From the NCBI RefSeq assembly GCF_013778505.1, contig NZ_JAAOWU010000002.1:310001-374000 (forward strand): DNA of 64,000 nucleotides, given 5' to 3'. The notes under the pieces were generated by a model, which searched no databases, was not told the origin of the DNA, and saw only the letters and a program-made list of their open reading frames with translations. Position 1 is the stretch's first letter; each line of letters begins with the position of its first letter. The position numbers and the translations under genes are program-made. The stretch comes from Pseudomonas sivasensis (GTDB lineage Bacteria; Pseudomonadota; Gammaproteobacteria; Pseudomonadales; Pseudomonadaceae). Below, piece by piece: positions 53,701-61,773 of the stretch.

Positions 53701-55019
53701 CGGGAGGCCGCCATCAGCGCTTCGATCTCGACGACGGTCTTGGGAACGCCGCCGGTCAGGATTTCACAGCCTTGCTTGGTCACTACCACGTCGTCCTCGA
53801 TGCGTACGCCAATGCCACGCCATTTCTTCGCCACGTTCTGGTTGTCCGGCGAAATATAGATCCCCGGCTCCACGGTCAACGCCATGCCGACTTCCAGCAC
53901 CCGCCATTCACCGCCCACCTTGTACTCGCCCACATCGTGCACATCCATGCCCAGCCAATGGCCGGCGCGGTGCATATAGAAAGGTTTATAGGCTTCGCTG
54001 GCGATCAGTTCGTCAACGTCACCTTGCAGCAGTCCCAACTTAACCAGCCCAGCGGTGATGACCTGCACGGTCGCCTCATGGGCCTGGTTCCAATGTTTAT
54101 TCGGCGCGATCTCGGCAAAGGCGGCTTCCTGGGAGGCCAGCACAATCTCGTAGATCGCTTTTTGCTCAGGTGAAAACTTTCCGTTGACCGGCCAGGTGCG
54201 GGTAATGTCGCTGGCGTAGCAGTCGATCTCGCAACCGGCGTCGATCAGCACCAGGTCCCCATCCTTGAGCAGCGCGTCATTCTGCTGGTAATGCAGGATG
54301 CAGCTGTTGCGCCCGGCGGCGACGATGGAGCCGTAAGCCGGCATCTTCGCGCCGCCTTTGCGGAATTCGTAATCCAGCTCGGCTTCCAGGCTGAACTCAT
54401 GCAACCCAGCGCGGCTGGCCTGCATCGCCTTGACGTGGGCAGCGCAGGAAATCCGCGCGGCCTCGCGCATCACCCTCACTTCTGCCGCCGATTTATACAG
54501 GCGCATGTCGTGGAGCAGATGATCCAAGGCAACAAATTCGTTCGGGGGCTGGGCGCCGAGGTGCGCTTTAGAGCGGATCACGTTGATCCACTCCATCACG
54601 TGCCGGTCAAATTCAGCGTTGCTGCCCATGGCCGAATACACCCGGTCACGGCCTTCGATCAGGCCGGGCAGGATGTCGTCGATATCGGTGATAGGGAAGG
54701 CATCGTCGGCGCCAAACTCACGGATTGCGCCTTCGGTACCGGCACGCAGGCCGTCCCACAGTTCACGCTCGACATTGCGTTCGCGGCAGAACAGCACGTA
54801 CTCGCCATGCTGGCGACCGGGCATCAGCACGATCACAGCTTCCGGTTCGGGGAAACCGCTCAGGTACTGGAAGTCGCTGTCCTGGCGGTAAACGTGCTCG
54901 ACATCGCGATTGCGGATGGCCACGGCGGCGGCCGGCAGAATCGCGATGCTGTTGGGTTCCATCTGCGCCATGAGCGCCTTGCGGCGGCGGGTGTATTCCG
55001 CTTTGGGGATATGGATCAT
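53697..55019 (-). CDS. pepP: Xaa-Pro aminopeptidase
   Basis: A 440-aa M24B metallopeptidase that removes N-terminal residues preceding proline. An N-terminal non-catalytic domain (about 1-170; IHIPKAEYTRRRKALMAQME) is followed by the pita-bread domain. Metal ligands are visible in VLIDAGCEIDCYASDITRTW (two Asp), HRAGHWLGMDVHDVG (His), ALTVEPGIYI (Glu) and GVRIEDDVVVT (Glu). The start is given by GGAAG about 11 bases upstream. It is coupled to ubiH downstream and follows the UPF0149 gene after 20 bases. Confidence 0.95.
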   Translation of the reverse strand: MIHIPKAEYTRRRKALMAQMEPNSIAILPAAAVAIRNRDVEHVYRQDSDFQYLSGFPEPEAVIVLMPGRQHGEYVLFCRERNVERELWDGLRAGTEGAIREFGADDAFPITDIDDILPGLIEGRDRVYSAMGSNAEFDRHVMEWINVIRSKAHLGAQPPNEFVALDHLLHDMRLYKSAAEVRVMREAARISCAAHVKAMQASRAGLHEFSLEAELDYEFRKGGAKMPAYGSIVAAGRNSCILHYQQNDALLKDGDLVLIDAGCEIDCYASDITRTWPVNGKFSPEQKAIYEIVLASQEAAFAEIAPNKHWNQAHEATVQVITAGLVKLGLLQGDVDELIASEAYKPFYMHRAGHWLGMDVHDVGEYKVGGEWRVLEVGMALTVEPGIYISPDNQNVAKKWRGIGVRIEDDVVVTKQGCEILTGGVPKTVVEIEALMAASR

Positions 55020-55039
55020 GGGCAGATGGGCTTCCTTTC

Positions 55040-55597
55040 TTAGTGCAGCGACGGCTTGGGTGCAGCAGGCTCAGCGGACTTCTTGGTCTCGGTGAACAGC
55101 AGCAACGGCGCGACGCGCAGGTATTCCATGACTTCCATGTAGTCGCCTTCGCCGTCTTCGGACTCTTCCAGCGCATCTTGCACTTGGGAGATCGCGGCGA
55201 GGTCCTGCAGCACTTCCTTGGCGTCGGTGCTCAGCTCCAGGCCGCCGGCGTTCACGCCGAAACCGTGGAGGAAACCCTGGCACCATTGGCCCAATGCGGC
55301 GGCGCGTTCGGTGAGCGGAGCGTCGTCGGTCGGTAGCAACAGGACTACGGTGACGTCATCACCGGTCAGTTCGCCCTTGACCATCTCTTGCAGGCCGATC
55401 AGCGCGTTACGCACGTTGTCGGTCGGTTCGGTTTCCAACAGCTCGGCGACATCGGCCAACCAGTTGTCGGCATCAAAGCCAACACCGGTGCAGCTGCGAC
55501 CCAACAGCACGCCGTGCAGTTCGGCAGGCGAGCATGGGTGGCCGCTGGTGCTCAGCAGTTTGGAAAAAGCATCGTACGGGGAGTTCTGAATGGGCAT
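55040..55597 (-). CDS. UPF0149 (YgfB/YecA-type) family protein
   Basis: A 185-aa UPF0149 protein, acidic and helical. Typical segments are [40 protein letters not shown] and [20 protein letters not shown]. It has no zinc-binding C-terminal SEC-C motif, so it is the YgfB rather than the YecA form; in P. aeruginosa a YgfB homologue influences antibiotic-resistance gene expression. It heads the leftward pepP-ubi run and is divergent from the coiled-coil/zapA genes. Confidence 0.9.
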   Translation of the reverse strand: MPIQNSPYDAFSKLLSTSGHPCSPAELHGVLLGRSCTGVGFDADNWLADVAELLETEPTDNVRNALIGLQEMVKGELTGDDVTVVLLLPTDDAPLTERAAALGQWCQGFLHGFGVNAGGLELSTDAKEVLQDLAAISQVQDALEESEDGEGDYMEVMEYLRVAPLLLFTETKKSAEPAAPKPSLH

Positions 55598-55736
55598 GGT
55601 GAGCTAGGCGCCAGACGGCGCAATGTCTAGAATGGAGCGCTGTATCCTAGCACCGGCAGACGTACCAAGACTATCAAGGGCGTCAGATCGTTTATCCTGC
55701 AGTTGCCATTCATCAGACAAAATCCAGTGGAACCCA

Positions 55737-55946
55737 ATGGAAGACACCGACCTGCAAGCGCTGATGGCCAGACTCGAATTGCTAATTACTCGGGTCGAGC
55801 AACTTAAGAGTCAAAACGGACTCCTATTAGCTCAGGAAAAGACCTGGCGCGAGGAACGCGCTCACCTCATTGAAAAAAACGAAATCGCCCGGCGTAAGGT
55901 CGAATCGATGATTTCGCGCCTGAAGGCCCTGGAGCAAGACTCATGA
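55737..55946 (+). CDS. TIGR02449 family small coiled-coil protein
   Basis: A 69-aa protein that is coiled coil almost throughout, with heptad leucines in LQALMARLELLITRVEQLKS and further charged heptads to the end (ARRKVESMISRLKALEQ). It overlaps the start of zapA by four bases (ATGA), so translation is coupled. Its size and build resemble the divisome factor ZapB, but I see no sequence proof. The start at 55737 (MEDTDLQ) is chosen because the upstream part of the frame is not protein-like. Confidence 0.85.
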   Translation: MEDTDLQALMARLELLITRVEQLKSQNGLLLAQEKTWREERAHLIEKNEIARRKVESMISRLKALEQDS

Positions 55947-56260
55947 GTTCAAGCAATAGCGTCACCGTGCAGATCCTCGACAAAGAATATTCGATCATCT
56001 GTCCCCAGGAAGAGCGCAACAACCTGGTGAGCGCCGCCCGTTACCTGGATGGAAAAATGCGTGAAATCCGCAGCAGCGGCAAAGTGATCGGCGCCGACCG
56101 TATCGCCGTGATGGCCGCGCTGAACATTACCCACGATCTGCTGCATAAGCAGGAACGCCCTGACGTGCAGGCCAGCGGCTCGACCCGCGAGCAGGTTCGC
56201 GATCTGCTCGAACGTGTTGATCTGGTGCTTTCCAGCGACACAGAGCAACCCAAGGGCTGA
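55943..56260 (+). CDS. zapA: Cell division protein ZapA
   Basis: A 105-aa FtsZ-ring stabiliser. The N-terminal ZapA globular part is VTVQILDKEYSIICPQEERN followed by LVSAARYLDGKMREIRSSGK, then a helix (VMAALNITHDLLHKQE) and a C-terminal coiled coil. It bundles FtsZ filaments at midcell. It is translationally coupled to the upstream coiled-coil gene, and the 6S RNA gene follows after about 27 bases, as in many gammaproteobacteria. Confidence 0.94.
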   Translation: MSSSNSVTVQILDKEYSIICPQEERNNLVSAARYLDGKMREIRSSGKVIGADRIAVMAALNITHDLLHKQERPDVQASGSTREQVRDLLERVDLVLSSDTEQPKG

Positions 56261-56279
56261 TCCCCGCGACTGTTTAAGG

Positions 56280-56285
56280 TATACT
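56280..56285 (+). promoter_or_regulatory. Candidate -10 box of the 6S RNA gene
   Basis: TATACT lies six to eight bases before the expected 5' end of 6S RNA, just after the zapA stop. The -35 region is weak. Confidence 0.5.
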
Positions 56286-56287
56286 CG

Positions 56288-56471
56288 CCCCACTCCCTGG
56301 CGTGCTTGCCAGTCGGCGATGTCCCGGAGCCGATTCGCACTACCCTGGAAGTTGCACGTTGGGCTGGTGTGCATGTCCGCTAGACGGAAAGCCTTAAAGC
56401 CTACTGCTTCTTCCACCTTGAACTTTCGGGTTCAAGGGCTTAGTCGACAGCGGTTCTGTCGGGGAGCCTGA
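56288..56471 (+). ncRNA. ssrS: 6S RNA
   Basis: The position between zapA and ygfA is the conserved location of ssrS. Segments match the Pseudomonas 6S form as I recall it: CTTGCCAGTCGGCGATGTCC near the 5' end, GGTGTGCATGTCCGCTAGAC in the middle and GGTTCTGTCGGGGAGCC at the 3' end. CTCCC (56293-56297) can pair with GGGAG (56462-56466) to close the long hairpin. 6S RNA mimics an open promoter and binds sigma70-RNA polymerase in stationary phase. The ends are approximate. Confidence 0.9.
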
Positions 56472-56482
56472 ATTCCAAACTC

Positions 56483-56512
56483 AATGCCAGTCTTAAGGAC
56501 TGGCATTGTTTT
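56483..56512 (+). terminator. Hairpin at the 6S / ygfA junction
   Basis: A perfect ten-base stem (AATGCCAGTC / GACTGGCATT) with a five-base loop and a GTTTTA tail. The tail runs directly into the first candidate ATG of the next gene. Confidence 0.8.
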
Positions 56513-57157
56513 ATGAGCCGAAAAACCATGACCGAACCTGCGCCGCTTTCCCGTCCGCAACTTCGACGCATGTTACGCAACGCCCGCCGCGCCCTTACGC
56601 CGAGCGAGCAGCGCCAAGCCGCCCAAGGCCTGTATCGGCAACTGGCACAGCACCCGCTGTTTCGCCGGGCCAAACATATTTCCTTGTATCTACCGACGGA
56701 CGGTGAAATCGATCCGCGCCTGCTGCTGCGCGCCGCTCAGCGCCGGGGCAAGGCCACCTATCTGCCGGTGCTCAGCGCTTGGCCGCGTACCAAGATGGTG
56801 TTCCAGCGCGTGAAGCCTGGCGAAAAGCTGCTGCCCAACCGCTTTCGAATTCTGGAGCCAAGGGTCAATGCCAAGCGCCAGCGCAAGGTGTGGGCGCTGG
56901 ACCTGGTGTTGCTGCCGTTGGTGGGGTTCGATGACGCGGGTGGCCGCCTGGGCATGGGCGGCGGTTTCTACGACCGCAGCCTGGCGTATCTGGCACGCCG
57001 TCAAAGCTGGCGCAAGCCGACGCTGCTAGGCCTGGCCCATGAATGTCAGAAGGTCGATCGATTGGCACAAGCCAGTTGGGATGTGCCATTGGCTGGCACT
57101 GTCACTGATAAGCAGTGGTATGTCGCAAAAACGCCGCTTGAAGCAGCGGCGTCTTGA
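56513..57157 (+). CDS. ygfA: 5-formyltetrahydrofolate cyclo-ligase
   Basis: A 214-aa 5-FCL that converts 5-formyl-THF to 5,10-methenyl-THF with ATP. Motifs include LRRMLRNARRALTPSEQR at the N-terminus, KHISLYLPTDGEIDPRLLLR and the ATP-site region LPLVGFDDAGGRLGMGGGFY. The ATG at 56513 directly follows the hairpin tail and lacks a Shine-Dalgarno; an in-frame ATG at 56528 (MTEPAPLSR) may be the true start. 6S-ygfA linkage is widespread and links folate metabolism to stationary phase. Confidence 0.93.
   Translation: MSRKTMTEPAPLSRPQLRRMLRNARRALTPSEQRQAAQGLYRQLAQHPLFRRAKHISLYLPTDGEIDPRLLLRAAQRRGKATYLPVLSAWPRTKMVFQRVKPGEKLLPNRFRILEPRVNAKRQRKVWALDLVLLPLVGFDDAGGRLGMGGGFYDRSLAYLARRQSWRKPTLLGLAHECQKVDRLAQASWDVPLAGTVTDKQWYVAKTPLEAAAS
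57126..57152 (-). terminator. Terminator of the 49-aa gene, inside the 3' end of ygfA
   Basis: On the minus strand, stem ACGCCGCT / AGCGGCGT is followed by five T. The hairpin lies within the last codons of ygfA on the other strand. Confidence 0.7.
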
Positions 57158-57164
57158 AGAAGGC

Positions 57165-57314
57165 TTAACGCTTGAACGGTTGCGGCTGCTGTTGAGCCAG
57201 TTCAACGGGAGCATCGGTCTTGTTCGACCACAAGCTTTGGGCATACCCGGTGGTCACGACGCCCAGACCAAACAAAATCACCAAAATCCATAGTAAATCC
57301 GGTTTACGTTGCAT
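57165..57314 (-). CDS. 49-aa single-pass membrane peptide
   Basis: A short open frame, MQRKPDLLWILVILFGLGVV, then TTGYAQSLWSNKTDAPVELA and QQQPQPFKR. It has a positively charged N-terminus, one hydrophobic helix (about residues 7-24) and a Gln/Pro-rich tail, as expected for a small inner-membrane or secreted peptide. A well-placed terminator follows on the same strand. Convergent with ygfA, with stops eight bases apart. I recognise no family; the coding call rests on composition and the terminator. Confidence 0.72.
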   Translation of the reverse strand: MQRKPDLLWILVILFGLGVVTTGYAQSLWSNKTDAPVELAQQQPQPFKR

Positions 57315-57508
57315 CGATTGCCCCCCTTCAGGCATCTCGTACACGATGACAACAACGTTCCAAAGTAGTCCGTTGCAGCTGCGTCAAGCTTAAAGGCCGG
57401 CATTTTGCGGTAACGTGAACCAACACGCAAACCTTGGCGCCAACCGACTGTCGGTTTGTCATCAAATTGCCTGACAACTTGCCCACTGCCTTTTTCAGGA
57501 GCCCAAAA

Positions 57509-57958
57509 ATGGCCTACTGGCTGATGAAATCCGAGCCCGACGAACTGTCCATCAGCGGCCTGGAAAAGCTTGGCGAAGCGCGCTGGGACGGCGTACGCAA
57601 CTACCAGGCGCGCAACTTCCTACGCGCCATGGCCGTGGGCGATGAGTTTTTCTTCTATCACTCCAGTTGCCCAGAGCCAGGCATTGCGGGTATCGGCAAA
57701 ATTGTCGAAGCGGCCTACCCGGATCCGACCGCACTGGAACCGGACAGCCACTATTTCGACGCCAAAGCCACCCCGGAGAAAAACCCGTGGACTGCGATCA
57801 ACGTCGCGCACGTCCAAACCTTCCCCAAGGTGCTGGGGCTCGGCTACCTGAAACAGCAAACCGCCCTCGCCGAATTGCCCCTGGTGCAAAAAGGCAGCCG
57901 CCTGTCGGTGATGCCGGTCACCGCCGAGCAATGGGCGACGGTGCTGGCGCTGCGCTGA
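57509..57958 (+). CDS. EVE domain-containing protein
   Basis: A 149-aa single EVE-domain protein (PUA-like fold). Characteristic sequence is MAYWLMKSEPDELSISGLEK, WDGVRNYQARNFLRAMAVGD, FFYHSSCPEPGIAGIGKIVE and SHYFDAKATPEKNPWTAINV. EVE domains recognise modified bases in nucleic acids, and stand-alone forms are widespread in proteobacteria. The ATG at 57509 starts the conserved MAYWL. It lies after a 194-bp gap with no other feature I can support, and before an export operon. Confidence 0.93.
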   Translation: MAYWLMKSEPDELSISGLEKLGEARWDGVRNYQARNFLRAMAVGDEFFFYHSSCPEPGIAGIGKIVEAAYPDPTALEPDSHYFDAKATPEKNPWTAINVAHVQTFPKVLGLGYLKQQTALAELPLVQKGSRLSVMPVTAEQWATVLALR

Positions 57959-58093
57959 CGAGAACCCTGCGGTCACGCGCTCGACGCATGCATCTGCCCC
58001 TTAACCGGGTTAGGCTTGCGCTTCATTTGATCGGTATCAACGCCCCCGGGCAGCACCGATCAAACTAGGATGCTAAAGCCGCAGGATGCACCC

Positions 58094-59059
58094 ATGTCGA
58101 CCACACCCCGCTCTTCCCACCTGTTTGCCGTTCTCTTGATCGCGTTGTTGCTCGGTGCCGGCGGCTTCGGTTACTGGCGCTCCACCCAGGACCGTCTGCC
58201 CGAAGGTCTGGGCATGGGCAATGGCCGCCTGGAATCCACCGAAGTGCAGATCGCCGCCAAGATCCCAGGGCGCCTGGCCGAAGTGCGGGTCGACGAAGGC
58301 GACAAGGTCCTCAAGGGCCAACTGCTGGCGCGCATGGACACCCGTACGCTGGAAGCCCAGCGCGCCCAGGCCGAAGCCGAAGTGCTGCGGGCCAAGGAGA
58401 ACTTCGCCGCCGCCGAGGCCAACGTGCAACTGCGCCAGAGCGAACAACTGCTGGCCAACCAGGAACTCAAGCGTACCCAGGAGCTGTACAAACGCGGCTT
58501 CGCCAGCGGCCAGTTGATCGACCAGCAGCAAGCCCGCCAGAACACCGGCAACGCCGCCGTGACCGCCGCCCAGGCCCAAGTCAATTCGGCAAAAGCCACC
58601 ATCGGTGCCGCACAAGCCCAGGTCGCGCAGCTCACCAGTGAAATCGACGACAGCAGCCTGCGCGCGCCTATCGACGGCATTATCCAACTGCGCCTGGCCG
58701 AACCGGGTGAAGTGCTTGGCGCGGGCGGGCGCGTGTTGCTGCTGATCGACCCCAATGATCAGTACATGAACCTCTATCTGCCCGCCTCCGTGACCGGACG
58801 CCTGACCGTCGGCAGTGACGCGCGGATTCTGCTCGACGCCCTGCCCCAGCAGCCGTTGCCGGCCAAGATCAGTTTTGTCGCCGCCAAGTCGCAGTTCACC
58901 CCCAAGGAAGTGGAGACCCGCGACGAACGCCAGAAACTGGTATTCCGCGTCAAATTGCACCTGACTCAACCGAGCGCCGTGCCCCAAGCCAAACCGGGTA
59001 TGCCCGGCTCCGGCTATGTGCGCACAGCTGATATCGACTGGCCGGCCAACCTGCAATGA
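58094..59059 (+). CDS. HlyD family periplasmic adaptor (membrane fusion protein)
   Basis: A 321-aa adaptor with one N-terminal membrane helix (HLFAVLLIALLLGAGGFGYW). The biotinyl-lipoyl half-motifs are EVQIAAKIPGRLAEVRVDEG and DSSLRAPIDGIIQLRLAEPG, with a long alpha-hairpin between them (about residues 95-190; AEAEVLRAKENFAAAEANVQ). A beta-barrel region follows. It bridges an inner-membrane ABC exporter to an outer-membrane channel. The next gene, an RbbA-like ATPase-permease, overlaps by four bases. It resembles E. coli YhiI, part of the yhiI-rbbA-yhhJ set. Confidence 0.92.
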   Translation: MSTTPRSSHLFAVLLIALLLGAGGFGYWRSTQDRLPEGLGMGNGRLESTEVQIAAKIPGRLAEVRVDEGDKVLKGQLLARMDTRTLEAQRAQAEAEVLRAKENFAAAEANVQLRQSEQLLANQELKRTQELYKRGFASGQLIDQQQARQNTGNAAVTAAQAQVNSAKATIGAAQAQVAQLTSEIDDSSLRAPIDGIIQLRLAEPGEVLGAGGRVLLLIDPNDQYMNLYLPASVTGRLTVGSDARILLDALPQQPLPAKISFVAAKSQFTPKEVETRDERQKLVFRVKLHLTQPSAVPQAKPGMPGSGYVRTADIDWPANLQ

Positions 59060-61773
59060 CCGGCCTGGCGCTGCACGCCAAAGGCATCAACCACCATTAC
59101 GGCAAACAACAGGCGCTGATCGACATCGCCTTCAGCCTGCCCGCCGGTACACGCTGCGGGCTGATCGGCCCGGATGGTGCGGGCAAATCGAGTTTGTTGG
59201 GGTTGATCGCCGGCGTTAAGAAACTCCAGGCCGGCCAATTAGAGGTACTCGGCGGCTCCATTCAGGATCGCCGTCACCGCAACAGCCTGTATCCGCGCAT
59301 CGCCTTCATGCCTCAGGGTTTGGGTGGCAACCTGTACCCCGAGCTGTCCATCAGCGAGAACATCCGCTTCTTCGCCACCCTGTTCGGCCTGTCCAAAGCC
59401 GACTGCGACCAGCGCATGCACAACCTGCTGCTGGCCACCGACCTGGCTCGCTTCGCCGAGCGCCCAGCCGGCAAACTTTCCGGCGGCATGAAGCAGAAGC
59501 TCGGCCTGTGCTGCGCGCTGATCCACGACCCGGACCTGCTTATCCTTGATGAGCCCACCACCGGCGTCGATCCGCTGTCCCGTCGACGCTTCTGGGAGCT
59601 GGTAGAAACCGTACGCAGCGAACGCCCGCAACTGACGCTGCTGGTAGCCACGGCCTACATGGAGGAAGCCGAGCAGTTCGAACATTGCATGATGCTCGAC
59701 CGCGGCAAACTGATCGCCGACGGCCTCAGTCGCGAACTGGCGGCAGCGACGCCGAGTGGCAAACTGGATGAGGCCTTCACTCACTTCCAGGGCGATGGCG
59801 CCCATGACAACCAGCCGCTGGTGATCCCGCCAAGGGAAAACGCCAACGCCGATATCGCCATCGAAGCGCACGAGTTGACCCTGCGTTTCGGTGATTTCAC
59901 GGCGGTGAACAAGGTTAGCTTTGCTATTGGTCGAGGCGAGATTTTCGGCTTCCTCGGCTCCAACGGTTGCGGCAAGACCACCACCATGAAAGTCCTCACC
60001 GGGCTGATGCCGGCCACCGAAGGCAGCGCGACACTGCTGGGCAACCCTGTGAACGCCAAGGACCTGGCCACCCGCAAGCGCGTGGGTTTCATGTCCCAGA
60101 GTTTCTCGCTGTACGGCGAGCTCAGCGTGCGCCAGAACCTGGTGCTGCACGCGCAACTGTTCGACCTGCCCAAAGCAGACAGTGGGCCGCGTATCGATGA
60201 ATTGATCCAACGCTTTGACCTGAGCAAGATAGCCGAGCAACCCTCCGGCGAATTACCCCTCGGTCTGCGCCAGCGCTTGTCTTTGGCAGTGGCCGTGCTG
60301 CATCGCCCGGAAGTGCTGATCCTCGATGAACCCACTTCCGGCGTCGACCCGGCAGCTCGGGATGATTTCTGGCGGCTGCTGGTCGAGTTGTCTCGGGAGC
60401 AAGGCGTAACCATCTTCCTGTCCACCCACTTCATGAACGAAGCCCAGCGCTGCGACCGCATTTCCTTGATGCACGCCGGCAAAGTGCTGGCCTGCGACAC
60501 ACCGGAGGCACTGCAACAGCAGTTCCACGGCGACACCCTGGAAGCTGCGTTCGTCACCTGCCTGGAACAGGCCCAAGGCGAACCCGAGCCCGCCGCACCG
60601 GCCAAAACCGTCAGCGAAATCAGTGCGCCGCCCGTGAGCAAACGCGGCTTCAGCCTTTCTCGCCTGTTGGCCGTGGCCAGCCGTGAAGGCAAAGAACTAC
60701 TGCGCGACAAAGTGCGCATGGCCTTCGCCCTCCTCGGCGCGATGTTCATGATGGTGATCTTCGGCTACGGCATTTCCCTGGACGTGGAAAACCTCGCCTT
60801 TGCCGTCTACGACCAGGACCAAAGCCCCCAAAGCCGAGCCTATCTGGAAGCCTTCCGCAGCTCGCGCTACTTCGCCGAACAGGCGCCCATCCAGGATTCC
60901 AGTGAGTTGCACCGGCGCCTGCAGCGCTCGGAAATCAAACTGGCCCTGGAGATACCGCCAGGGTTTGGCCGCGACCTCTACGCTGGCCGCCAACCCACAG
61001 TCGCCGCCTGGCTCGACGGCGGCATGCCGTTTCGCGCGGAAACCAGCCGCAACTATGTAGAAGCGGTACACCAGGGCAACCTGCAACAACTGGCCGAACT
61101 GAGCAGCCTGCCGCAGACCACCCAGGCCGCCGCCAAGCTGGAAACCCGCTTTCGCTATAACCAGGACGTGGTCAGCGTGAATGCCATCGGCCCAGGGGTG
61201 ATGGCGCTGATCCTGGCGTTTATCCCAGCGATGCTCACGGCTCTGGGAATCGTGCGCGAGAAAGAACTGGGCTCGATCACCAACTTCTATGCCACACCAC
61301 TGACGCGCCTGGAGTTCCTGCTGGGCAAGCAGGCGCCCTACATCGCCGTGAGCCTGATCAACCTGGCGCTGCTGGTGGCCATGAATCGCTGGCTGTTTGG
61401 CGTACCGTTCAAGGGCAGCGGCCTGACGTTGGCCTTTGGCGGACTGCTTTACGTGCTGGCCACCACCAGCATGGGCCTGCTGATTTCCGCGTTCACCCGT
61501 ACTCAAATCGCGGCGATCCTCGGCACCATGATCATCACCAGCCTGCCGACCATCCAGTTTTCCGGGCTGATCGTGCCGCGCTCCTCTCTGGAAGGCGCAG
61601 CGGCACTGATGGGCATGCTGTTTCCAGCCGGGCACTTCCTGGATATCGCAGTCGGCACGTTCACCAAGGCTTTGGACCTACGCCAGTTGTGGCCGCAATG
61701 CCTGGCGCTGTTCGGGTTCTTCATCGGATTCACCGGGCTAAGCCTGATCATGCTCAAGAAGCAGGAGGCCTGA
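59056..61773 (+). CDS. rbbA: RbbA-like ABC transporter, two ATPase domains fused to an ABC-2 permease
   Basis: A 905-aa fusion. The first nucleotide-binding domain has Walker A GPDGAGKS (38-45) and signature LSGGMKQKLGLCC. The second has Walker A GSNGCGKT (301-308), a divergent signature (SGELPLGLRQRLSLAVAVL, lacking the usual SGG) and Walker B LILDEPTSGVDP. From about residue 530 comes an ABC-2 permease with a large periplasmic loop and several C-terminal helices. The E. coli homologue was described as ribosome-associated, but the adaptor and permease partners here argue for export. Overlaps hlyD-like and yhhJ-like genes. Confidence 0.92.
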   Translation: MTGLALHAKGINHHYGKQQALIDIAFSLPAGTRCGLIGPDGAGKSSLLGLIAGVKKLQAGQLEVLGGSIQDRRHRNSLYPRIAFMPQGLGGNLYPELSISENIRFFATLFGLSKADCDQRMHNLLLATDLARFAERPAGKLSGGMKQKLGLCCALIHDPDLLILDEPTTGVDPLSRRRFWELVETVRSERPQLTLLVATAYMEEAEQFEHCMMLDRGKLIADGLSRELAAATPSGKLDEAFTHFQGDGAHDNQPLVIPPRENANADIAIEAHELTLRFGDFTAVNKVSFAIGRGEIFGFLGSNGCGKTTTMKVLTGLMPATEGSATLLGNPVNAKDLATRKRVGFMSQSFSLYGELSVRQNLVLHAQLFDLPKADSGPRIDELIQRFDLSKIAEQPSGELPLGLRQRLSLAVAVLHRPEVLILDEPTSGVDPAARDDFWRLLVELSREQGVTIFLSTHFMNEAQRCDRISLMHAGKVLACDTPEALQQQFHGDTLEAAFVTCLEQAQGEPEPAAPAKTVSEISAPPVSKRGFSLSRLLAVASREGKELLRDKVRMAFALLGAMFMMVIFGYGISLDVENLAFAVYDQDQSPQSRAYLEAFRSSRYFAEQAPIQDSSELHRRLQRSEIKLALEIPPGFGRDLYAGRQPTVAAWLDGGMPFRAETSRNYVEAVHQGNLQQLAELSSLPQTTQAAAKLETRFRYNQDVVSVNAIGPGVMALILAFIPAMLTALGIVREKELGSITNFYATPLTRLEFLLGKQAPYIAVSLINLALLVAMNRWLFGVPFKGSGLTLAFGGLLYVLATTSMGLLISAFTRTQIAAILGTMIITSLPTIQFSGLIVPRSSLEGAAALMGMLFPAGHFLDIAVGTFTKALDLRQLWPQCLALFGFFIGFTGLSLIMLKKQEA

